Shown here: piece after piece, positions 1-5,772 of the stretch | How the letters are laid out: every line of letters starts with the position of its first letter | How positions within the stretch are numbered: the stretch's first letter is position 1 | DNA from: Collimonas sp. UBA1456 | Lineage (GTDB): Bacteria > Pseudomonadota > Gammaproteobacteria > Burkholderiales > Burkholderiaceae_D | DNA: 6,002 nt | Direction of reading: 5' to 3' | NCBI GenBank assembly: GCA_002325825.1 | Contig: DCSW01000080.1 | Coordinates: 1 to 6,002 of the forward strand | Position numbers and translations under genes: made by a program | The notes under the pieces: model-generated | The model's input: only the letters and a program-made list of their open reading frames with translations | Database searches by the model: none | What the model was told of the DNA's origin: nothing

Positions 1-245
1 CATGGTGCCATCGCTGGTGGCAGACGACTGTGATGCTTTGAATGCCCGGTTGCTGGACGGCTGTTCTCAAACGTCAACGTGCCGTGGCTGCGTGGTCAGT
101 CCGATACCACTGCCCAGTGCCTGGCCAGCGATAGGGTGGCGTTGATGCCCTTGCCAGAACTACCGAAATTCCGAGCGGCAAGTTGCAACGCTTCATTCTA
201 CGCAACCAGGAAGTGGCCAAGATGAACGCCAAAGCCAATAATTAA
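1..245 (+). pseudogene. acyl-CoA synthetase (AMP-binding enzyme), C-terminal remnant
   Basis: No open frame spans this stretch, but its 3' end is recognisable. Bases 171-194 read PSGKLQRF, the C-terminal motif of ANL-superfamily acyl-CoA synthetases, whose lysine takes part in adenylate formation. It continues as ILRNQEVAKM and ends at the TAA at 243-245. Just upstream, in a different frame, bases 151-168 read LPELPK, which normally joins this motif directly (LPKTPSGK). A one-base loss at about 169-170 therefore separates the two parts. Further upstream the frames are broken and I cannot align residues confidently. An intact enzyme would activate a fatty or aromatic acid to its CoA thioester in the cytoplasm. 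The broken acyl-CoA-type dehydrogenase 40 bases downstream fits a shared degradation operon. The gene probably begins before the window. The family call rests on one motif, so the substrate is unknown. Confidence 0.55.
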
Positions 246-284
246 ATACAAACATTCAGCAACCGAACTTCAGCAGAGACCAGT

Positions 285-890
285 ATGCAAATAAAATACA
301 ACGTATTCCCGATCATCGGCGGCGGCTCCGACCTCGGTGCAGCAACTGCCGCGATGTTGGTTATAGCCGGTGGCAAGGTCGTGAACAGGGAAGCCGGTGC
401 CGTACAAAGACTGGCCGCATGGGTTGGAAGAATTTACTCGCGTAACGCAGACCAACCTGATCGTCAGTTTCAATATGATGCACCTGGCTGCCGATGTCAT
501 GAGCAAGGGCGAGCCGAATGTGGATGGCGAGCATGGCGTGGTCATCAATACTGCTTCGGTGGCGGTGTTCGACGGTCAGGTCGGTCAGGCTGCGTATGCT
601 TCGTAGAAAGGTGAGGTGGTGGCGTTGATGCTGCCAGCTGCACGTGAGCTGGTCAGGCACGACATCCTCGTGATGACGATTGCGTCTGGCATCATGAAAA
701 CGCCAATTTTCGATGTTGCGGGGCACTTCTGGAAGAAGTGCAAGATGCATTGAAAAAATGGTGCCGTTCCGCTCGCGGCCGGACAAACCAGACGAATCCG
801 TAGCGCTGGCAAGAACCATCATCGAGACTGTGTGCCTTCAACGGTGTAGTGATCCGTCTCTACGGCGCGATACGGATGGTGCCAAAGTAG
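285..890 (+). pseudogene. short-chain dehydrogenase (3-hydroxyacyl-CoA dehydrogenase type), broken
   Basis: The ATG at 285 opens an SDR N-terminus, MQIKYNVFPIIGGGSDLGAA, where the Rossmann TGxxxGLG motif is already altered to IIGGGSDLG. After about residue 33 the frame changes and an estimated 50 codons are missing, judged against the usual length of about 250 residues. From 397 the next frame gives GLEEFTRVTQTNLIVSFNMM, then INTAS (catalytic Ser) and QAAYAS (catalytic Tyr). A TAG at 604-606 falls inside the YxxxK motif, between Tyr and Lys. Reading continues past it through LPAARELVRHDI and MTIASGIM. Frame changes follow at about 725, 755 and 830, and the end reads NGVVIRLYGAIRMVPK with a stop at 888-890. 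This C-terminus resembles the HSD10-like type II 3-hydroxyacyl-CoA dehydrogenases of fatty-acid and isoleucine breakdown. The family is clear from the ordered motifs; the exact substrate is inferred. It cannot make an active enzyme. Confidence 0.85.
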
Positions 891-966
891 GGCGTTAGTT
901 GGGATAGCATGGAGGTGTTCAAGCGAGCTGGCAGATTGTCGAGCTGCTGTCGTTCCGGTATGGCAC

Positions 967-1400
967 TTATTGGGGCGCGCGGCCACGACCTTGCTGAAGA
1001 AATCGTAGATGCCGTTCTCTCCAGTGCGGTGGGCATTTGCAAATTCTCCGGCCTTGGTCTAGTAGAGAGTGTTGTTGTCTGCGCCGAGTATAACGGCGGC
1101 TGGAATACCTCTCTTGATCGGATTGCCATAGGACTTTGTTCGACATCGAAATTCTTGTCGAAATTACCGACACCGACTTTGATTAGCACAAATTTATTGT
1201 TGATCAGTGACGCATTGCTACGTTGCCGCGCCTTGTTCAGTTTGCGGCAATCGGATCAACGATTAGCGCCAGCCACCAGCAGTACCTGCTGGTGGCTGGC
1301 CTTGGCCTGGCTGAACACATGTTACAGGCCAACCCGGGCATCGGCTTTTTTATCGTATCGTCCTCTTTGACCTAAAATAGATGCTTCAATTCCGGTGCAA
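967..1400 (-). pseudogene. thioredoxin-like (CxxC) protein, broken
   Basis: Read on the minus strand, the segment from about 1400 down to about 1137 keeps one frame with two stops (TAA at 1322-1324, TGA at 1256-1258). It gives ASHQQVLLVAGAN, then R-stop-SDC, RKLNKA, NASLINNKFVLIKVGVGNFD. In thioredoxin-like proteins the matching stretch is VxFGANWCxDCR, so the Trp of the WCxxC site has become Arg and the first Cys has become the TGA stop. At about 1137 the frame shifts and continues YGNPIKRGIPAAVILGADNN, with the cis-proline (IPA) of the fold, then a TAG at 1059-1061 and KAGEFANAHRTGENGIYDFF. The end near 967 is approximate. No signal peptide or start is recognisable upstream of 1400, so location and partner are unknown. 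The protein was probably a thiol-disulfide or thioredoxin-fold protein. It points away from lolC and is convergent with the dehydrogenase remnant. The family was assigned from remembered motifs, not a search. Confidence 0.7.
1268..1300. repeat. perfect 15-base inverted repeat with 3-base spacer
   Basis: Arms at 1268-1282 and 1286-1300 are exact reverse complements, separated by TAC. The element could fold into a very stable hairpin, but no T-run follows on either side, so it does not look like an intrinsic terminator. It lies inside the thioredoxin-like pseudogene, where the minus strand reads SHQQVLLVAG. Confidence 0.85.
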
Positions 1401-1469
1401 TCGTATGCTGCTGCTAATTCTGGTGGCGATTATTGCAGCTTGATCGATAGTATATTTCGTTTTGATCAT

Positions 1470-1497
1470 GTTTGATGTCAGTCGACCAATATCAAAC
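1470..1497. repeat. inverted repeat upstream of the lolC-type gene
   Basis: GTTTGAT at 1470-1476 and ATCAAAC at 1491-1497 are perfect 7-base inverted arms with a 14-base spacer. The repeat sits in the AT-rich stretch before the permease gene, about 130 bases from the preferred start. It could be an operator or mark a promoter region. The surrounding stretch of about 1400-1600 shows no gene and no convincing -35/-10 pair; the best I see is TTGCGA at 1530-1535 with TAATCG at 1554-1559, which is weak. Confidence 0.35.
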
Positions 1498-1627
1498 CAG
1501 GCCAACAAGGATTGAACGTTCCTGTTTTATTGCGAGCTGAGTCGCTTTTCGGTTAATCGAATGACTGGAAAGCGTCGTGAAATTTGTCAATTATGGCAAA
1601 CTACGTTCTAATTTCGGGAGTCATGCA

Positions 1628-2893
1628 TTGAGTATATTAAAAAATTTACCGTTTGAGTGGTTGGTAGGCATTCGCTATACCCGTGCGGGTAAGCGTAGCG
1701 GCCGTAACAGTTTTATTTCTTTCATCTCATTGATTTCGATAGCCGGCATCGCCATTGGCGTGGCGGCGTTGATTGTCGTGTTGTCAGTGATGAACGGCTT
1801 TCAGAAGGATGTGCGCGACCGCATGCTGTCGGTGCTAGCGCATATCGAAGTATTCGATGCTTCCGGCTCGATGCAGAATTGGGATGCGGTTGCCAAGGAT
1901 GCGCTTAAGAACATGGAAGTTATCGGCGCTGCACCGTATGTCGATGCACAGGCGATGCTGGTGCATGATGGCGTGTTGCGAGGCGTCGCTGTGCGCGGTG
2001 TGCTACCTTCAGAAGAACCGAAGGTGTCGGACGTGGTGAGCAAGGTCGTGCATGGCAACTTCAACGACCTGAAGCCGGATGAGTTCAACATCGTGTTAGG
2101 CATCGAGTTGGCGCATGCGTTGGGTATCGGTGTTGGCGATAAGGTGACGCTAATGGCGGCGCAAGGACAGGTAACCCCTGTCGGCGTGATCCCGCGTTTA
2201 CGGCAATTTACCGTTGCCGGAATTTTCGATGCCGGTCATTTCGAATACGACTCGACGCTGGCTTTCATCCAGCTCGCAGATGCAGAAAAGATGTTCCGGC
2301 AGGACTCTCCATCCGGGATTCGTCTGAAGATCACCGACATGCTGCAGGCGCCGCAGGTGGTGCAGCAATTGGCGACAACCCTGCCTCCCAATTTGTATCT
2401 GCGCGACTGGACGCAGCAGAACAGTAACTGGTTCGCCGCCGTCAAGATCGAAAAGCGCATGATGTTCATCATCCTGACACTGATCATTGCGGTGGCAGCG
2501 TTTAATCTGGTGTCCACGCTGGTGATGACGGTGACCGACAAACAGACCAATATCGCAATTCTGCGCACGTTGGGAGCGTCGCCCAGATCGATCATGAAGA
2601 TCTTCATGATTCAGGGCGCGCTGGTGGGCCTGATCGGCACTGCCATCGGGATTGGTCTCGGTGTGCTGGTAGCACTGAATATCGACGTCATCATGCCGTT
2701 CATCGAGCGCATGCTGCATGTGCAGTTCCTGCCAAAGAGCGTCTACGTGATTACCGAATTGCCGTCAGACCTGCGCTGGCGGGATGTCTGGACCATCGGC
2801 GGCGTCGCCGTGGTGCTGGCTTTCCTGGCGACCGTGTATCCGAGCTGGTGGGCTGCCCGGGTGAAACCTGCTGAGGCTTTGCGCTATGAGTAA
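1628..2893 (+). CDS. lolC: LolC/LolE-type lipoprotein-releasing ABC transporter permease
   Basis: This is an inner-membrane subunit of the Lol complex, which extracts mature lipoproteins from the inner membrane and passes them to periplasmic LolA. With the TTG start the protein has 421 residues, close to the usual size of about 415. A membrane segment lies near residues 30-54 (FISFISLISIAGIAIGVAAL), then NGFQKDVRDRMLSVLAHIEV, typical of LolC/E. A large MacB/FtsX-like periplasmic domain contains QVTPVGVIPRLRQF (about 181-193), matching the LolC 'hook' that binds LolA. Three more membrane segments lie near 278-301, 326-352 and 388-408. The coupling sequence DKQTNIAILRTLGAS follows the second segment, and the end is WAARVKPAEALRYE. 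I prefer TTG 1628 because GGGAG at 1616-1620 is well spaced and homologues begin close to LPFEW. A GTG at 1577, preceded by GGAAAG, would add 17 residues. The gene overlaps lolD by 8 bases. No second LolC/E paralogue is in the window, so it may act as a homodimer (LolF-like); this is inferred. Confidence 0.95.
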   Translation: MSILKNLPFEWLVGIRYTRAGKRSGRNSFISFISLISIAGIAIGVAALIVVLSVMNGFQKDVRDRMLSVLAHIEVFDASGSMQNWDAVAKDALKNMEVIGAAPYVDAQAMLVHDGVLRGVAVRGVLPSEEPKVSDVVSKVVHGNFNDLKPDEFNIVLGIELAHALGIGVGDKVTLMAAQGQVTPVGVIPRLRQFTVAGIFDAGHFEYDSTLAFIQLADAEKMFRQDSPSGIRLKITDMLQAPQVVQQLATTLPPNLYLRDWTQQNSNWFAAVKIEKRMMFIILTLIIAVAAFNLVSTLVMTVTDKQTNIAILRTLGASPRSIMKIFMIQGALVGLIGTAIGIGLGVLVALNIDVIMPFIERMLHVQFLPKSVYVITELPSDLRWRDVWTIGGVAVVLAFLATVYPSWWAARVKPAEALRYE

Positions 2894-3596
2894 TGCCAAC
2901 AATCAAACAAACAATGACATCGTCCTGTCCTGCCGCAATCTTGGCAAGACGTTTACCCAGGGCAGCTATTCAGTCAAGGTGCTGAGCGGTATCGATATTG
3001 ACGTCGCTAAGGGCGAGCAGGTGGCCATCATCGGCGCGTCTGGATCGGGCAAGTCAACCTTACTGCATCTGCTGGGCGGGCTGGATACACCGACCTCCGG
3101 CAGCGTCAGCCTGCTGGGCAAAGGCTTTACCACCCTTAGCGAAAAGGCCCGTGGTGATTTACGTAATACGGCACTGGGTTTCGTCTACCAGTCCAATCAT
3201 TTGCTGCCGGAATTCTCAGCGCTTGATAATGTCGCCATGCCGTTGATGATCCGCCGCCTCAAGCGTGCCGATGTACAGGAGCAGGCGCGCACTATTCTGG
3301 CGCGAATCAAGCTGGCGGAGCGAATGTTCCACGTGCCGAGTGAACTGTCCGGCGGCGAGCGCCAGCGGGTTGCACTGGCACGGGCGCTGGTCACCAAGCC
3401 GGCTTGCGTGCTGGCCGATGAACCGACCGGTAACCTGGATTGGGCAACTACTCAATTGACTTTTGATCTGATGCTGGAGTTGTCGCAGGCGCTGAGCACG
3501 GCGTTTGTGATCGCGACCCATGACATCAAATTGGCGCACCGTTGCGGCCGCATCCTGCGGTTGTCGGAGCGCGGGTTGGAGCCATATCAGGATTAG
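2886..3596 (+). CDS. lolD: LolD, lipoprotein-releasing ABC transporter ATPase
   Basis: This cytoplasmic ATPase powers lipoprotein release by the Lol complex. The 236-residue length is normal. Visible motifs in order: Walker A GASGSGKST (50-58), Q-loop Gln102, LLPEFSALDNV (106-116, the LolD-type helical region), ABC signature LSGGERQ (154-160), Walker B VLADEP (175-180), D-loop NLD (183-185) and the H-loop His212 in ATHD. All catalytic residues are present, so it should be active. Start ATG 2886 lies inside the end of the permease gene (ATGAGTAA overlap), with GAGG at 2873-2876 as ribosome binding site, so the two are translationally coupled. Two places look unusual for LolD from memory: QSNHLL at 102-107, where QFHHLL is common, and Trp186 right after NLD. 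These may be lineage drift. Family MacB/FtsE ATPases are similar, but the adjacent LolC-type gene and LLPEF favour LolD. Confidence 0.96.
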   Translation: MSNANNQTNNDIVLSCRNLGKTFTQGSYSVKVLSGIDIDVAKGEQVAIIGASGSGKSTLLHLLGGLDTPTSGSVSLLGKGFTTLSEKARGDLRNTALGFVYQSNHLLPEFSALDNVAMPLMIRRLKRADVQEQARTILARIKLAERMFHVPSELSGGERQRVALARALVTKPACVLADEPTGNLDWATTQLTFDLMLELSQALSTAFVIATHDIKLAHRCGRILRLSERGLEPYQD

Positions 3597-3702
3597 ACAA
3601 GGAATAGGGTGGGCGCGGCTGCCTAGCCTTCTGTGCTGGGAGTCGTATCAGGATTGATTGATACTCACAGGCGTTGTTTTCCTGCAACAAGATTTAGATG
3701 TT

Positions 3703-4420
3703 TCAGGCTGCCGAAGCAGTGACGCTTATTAAGAGGTGCGTGAATCGCTCGCCGAAAAAGAAAATCTGAGCCGATTAACAAATCCACAGCAGCAGTGCAA
3801 TCACTGAACCGGTGGCCCCATAGCTTGAGGCGATGCTGCTGTTGCCGAGGTAGATGCCGATCAGGTATTTGCCCAGAACGAACAGGGCAGCGATGCCGAT
3901 CGAACTCGATCCAGACATCGTGCCACGTCAGCTTGACCTGCAGCATCATCTTAAAGATCGAGGCAAACAGGCTGGCGATCACGGTAAATGCAAACAGATA
4001 CGACAGCGGCGAGAAAATTGTCGTCATACTGATCCAGATGCCACCTATATATTTTGCCAGTAAGGCCAGCACTGCGCTCATCACCAGCGAGGTCACCAGC
4101 AGGATCAGCTAGAACGACAGCAAGCACGTCCGTATCAACGACATCGAATCGAACTAACGAGTGTGCTGCACGTACCAGATTTTGTCTAGGTTATCTTTCA
4201 ATCCAGAAAAGACGGTGGTGGCGCCGATCAGCTCTGGCAATTGACCGAAGATCCCTCGCCGCCGCTTGTTCGTCGAATACCGTACCGGCAATCGCAATCA
4301 CCGGTATCAGCATTGGCGCAATTGAGAATATCGTGTAGGAAGCGAGTGTCGCTCCCTTGCGGCCGGAGTGCTGCTTGAGCCGTGCTTGATAACATCGCGT
4401 GGATGCGCTAATTTGATCAC
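3703..4420 (-). pseudogene. YihY/BrkB-family (UPF0761) inner-membrane protein, broken
   Basis: Four pieces on the minus strand, in order, rebuild a YihY/BrkB protein of usually about 290 residues. A GTG near 4420 may start VIKLAHPRDVIKH. Bases 4337-4314 and onward give YTIFSIAPMLIPVIAIAGTV, the conserved first membrane region, running to a TAA at 4191-4193. In another frame GATTVFSGLKDNLDKIW follows, then a TAG at 4154-4156 and a TAG at 4109-4111. Next come LILLVTSLVMSAVLALLAKY and LFASIFKMMLQVKLTWHDVW. A frameshift at about 3905 leads to LGKYLIGIYLGNSSIASSYG and ALLLWI, a TAA at 3775-3777, then SAQIFFFGERFTH and the end at 3703-3705. About 60 residues appear deleted between the first and second pieces. 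The function of the family is poorly settled; it was once called ribonuclease BN in error. It lies 47 bases after the lipoprotein pseudogene on the same strand, probably one former operon. Confidence 0.85.
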
Positions 4421-4467
4421 GGATAGCGCTTCTTGTCAGGGTTCTGTCAGGGATATGTCATGTATTC

Positions 4468-4964
4468 TTACCTACCAAATCGGCTATGGTCGAAGCGTGG
4501 ATCCAGGCGGTTTTCCAGCTTGCCAACAATGCCGCTGCCGTCGAAATAAACGGTCGTCTCGAAATTCCACACGCCGGCCTCACATTGTAGGCATAGTTCC
4601 AGCCATTCAGCTTGCCCCGGTCGTAGTAGACTATCTCGCACGGCTTGCCGATGGAGCGCAGTACGTCCGCCTGTTTGAACTTATCCGCCTTGATAGTGGC
4701 TAATTTTTCCAGGATTAACAACTTGCTTTTAGGAGATCAATTTGTGGTGGGACTGATTTTCGCCATATACGTCACCTGGCCCAACTGGCCGCGCGCATAT
4801 TCTGACAATATATTATTGTCGTCTTGATAAGTTCAGGTGAGTTTTCCAAGGCTTAGCAGCACCTGCGCCTCTGGCTCGCCAGGGTTGACCGGCGGTACCA
4901 TTAGCGAGGCGCAGCCGGGTAGTGTCAGCAGGATTGAAAAAATTACTTTATAGTAATATTTCAA
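4468..4964 (-). pseudogene. BamE/OmlA-like outer-membrane lipoprotein, broken
   Basis: On the minus strand a possible TTG at 4962-4964 opens a lipoprotein signal, YYYKVIFSILLTLPGCAS, with lipobox LPGC (Cys codon at 4911-4913). The same frame continues PPVNPGEPEAQVLLSLGK, a TGA at 4833-4835, EYARGQLGQVTYMAKISP, a TGA at 4737-4739, then FKQADVLRSIGKPCEIVYYD and LNGWNYAYNV. A frameshift at about 4584 moves the end to WNFETTVYFDGSGIVGKLEN, finishing at the TAA at 4468-4470. The VLxSIGKP...W.Y...V.FD..G.V pattern is that of BamE/SmpA/OmlA-like small lipoproteins; two such half-repeats seem present. An intact product would sit in a membrane facing the periplasm and be a client of the Lol system encoded nearby. 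No Shine-Dalgarno sequence is seen before the TTG, so the original start may be lost. It is divergent from rpsO. It is not necessarily the essential BamE itself, which could lie elsewhere. Confidence 0.75.
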
Positions 4965-4976
4965 AAAATAATGTTG

Positions 4977-5032
4977 TTGACATCACGTCAATTATTTGAA
5001 TCGGCAGAAATTTTGCTATAGACTACTAATAT
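4977..5032 (+). promoter_or_regulatory. candidate rpsO promoter region
   Basis: This AT-rich stretch separates the divergent lipoprotein pseudogene from rpsO. It contains a consensus -35 box TTGACA (4977-4982) and two -10-like boxes, TATAGA (5017-5022) and TAATAT (5027-5032), but none lies 16-18 bases from TTGACA. A weak TATTTG at 4994-4999 is 17 bases from TATAGA. TTGAC-N5-GTCAA (4977-4991) forms a short inverted repeat over the -35-like box. A promoter for rpsO is expected here because no intact plus-strand gene precedes it after lolD. The exact boxes are uncertain. Confidence 0.35.
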
Positions 5033-5130
5033 GTCCAGATTTTATTGGATTTATTAATCGTTGTTCACGGTGCATAAGGTCCAGGGCTGTCCGCCCTTAC
5101 TCTGTACATCGCTTGTAAGAGGTATAAAAC

Positions 5131-5400
5131 ATGACTATCGAAAAAACAGCTAAGGCCGCTATTATCACTAATAATGCGCGCGGTCAAAACGACACTGGCT
5201 CCCCAGAAGTGCAAGTTGCGCTGCTGACAGCCCGTATCAACGACCTGAACGGCCACTTCAAAACCCACGCCAAGGATCACCATTCCCGCCGCGGCCTGAT
5301 CATGATGGTTAACCGTCGTAAGAGCCTGCTATCCTACCTCAAAGGTAAGGATACGAATCGTTACCGTTCGCTGATCGAAAAACTTGGCCTACGAAAGTAA
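5131..5400 (+). CDS. rpsO: 30S ribosomal protein S15
   Basis: S15 is a primary 16S rRNA-binding protein that organises the central domain of the small subunit and takes part in an intersubunit bridge. The 89-residue length is exactly that of the family. Family hallmarks visible: TGSPEVQVALLTARI (22-36), LNGHFKTHAKDHHSRRGL (39-56) with the rRNA-contacting His42 and Asp49, NRRKSLLSYLK, and the ending IEKLGLRK. The ATG has a good ribosome binding site, AAGAGG, about 8 bases before it. The leader of roughly 100 bases could hold an S15 autoregulatory structure, as in E. coli; a small stem AGGGC/GCCCT is visible before the start, but this is only suggestive. A strong terminator follows at 5495, with pnp beyond it. 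The coding sequence is intact and conserved, in contrast to its decayed upstream neighbours. Confidence 0.98.
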   Translation: MTIEKTAKAAIITNNARGQNDTGSPEVQVALLTARINDLNGHFKTHAKDHHSRRGLIMMVNRRKSLLSYLKGKDTNRYRSLIEKLGLRK

Positions 5401-5494
5401 TCGTCAGTGCGCGACTCGTCGTTGGTCTCGGTTATTTTATGCGACATCCTGTTTCAATATTTCGTGACGATGTCCTTGGTTCGTCCATAAGTTG

Positions 5495-5533
5495 AAAAAA
5501 TGCCTGTATCAGTCTCTGATGTGGGCATTTTTT
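5495..5533 (+). terminator. strong intrinsic terminator after rpsO
   Basis: AAAAAATGCC (5495-5504) pairs perfectly with GGCATTTTTT (5524-5533). Inside, TGT/GTG can form three wobble pairs and ATCAG/CTGAT five perfect pairs around a TCT loop, giving an 18-pair stem. The T-run at 5528-5533 plus a following GATTTT makes it a classic rho-independent terminator for rpsO. The matching A-run makes it potentially bidirectional. Confidence 0.85.
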
Positions 5534-5772
5534 GATTTTGGCAGCGGCTTTTTTGTAGCTCATCTGCGCAAGTGTTAAAAAGTTAGTCTTATGTAAGGAT
5601 AAAGGAGACGGCAATTCACTGGCAACAGTCAGCGATGAATCGTCTGTGGTGAGGTGAGCGACAGCGCCTAAAAATCTGTCGGCAAATAAACAATTGCGAG
5701 AAAGCGTTTAAGAGTTGCAAGCGTTAGATCGCAGCGAATTACTCTGTCCCCAACTGATGAGAAGGATATACC
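5534..5772 (+). other. gene-free pnp leader
   Basis: Together with 5401-5494 this is the 372-base gap between rpsO and pnp, and I see no gene in it. 5401-5494 holds the rpsO 3' untranslated part, with a loose GACATC/GATGTC pair at 5443-5448 and 5469-5474. After the terminator, 5534-5772 probably contains the pnp promoter and 5' leader. A weak candidate promoter is TTGTAG, 17 bases, TAAAAA near 5553-5581. A short hairpin CAGCGAT/ATCGTCTG lies near 5630-5646. In enteric bacteria the pnp leader folds into an RNase III-cut stem used for autoregulation; I cannot confirm an equivalent here. Confidence 0.4.

Noticed and set aside
909..1370. 153-codon plus-strand open frame
   Set aside because: It has no recognisable motif and lies opposite the thioredoxin-like relic, whose ordered motifs on the minus strand explain the region better.
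1381..1443. Tiny plus-strand frame with hydrophobic MLLLILVAIIAA
   Set aside because: Only about 20 codons with no ribosome binding site; it lies at the upstream edge of the minus-strand thioredoxin-like relic and is probably chance.
2198..2719. Long minus-strand open frame inside the lolC-type gene
   Set aside because: It is a shadow of the strongly conserved permease frame, with low-complexity His/Arg/Gln composition.
3585..3664. Direct repeat TATCAGGATT (3585-3594 and 3646-3655) and inverted repeat GTATCA/TGATAC (3645-3664)
   Set aside because: Short, with no T-run and no insertion-like boundary, so neither a terminator nor a target-site duplication can be supported.
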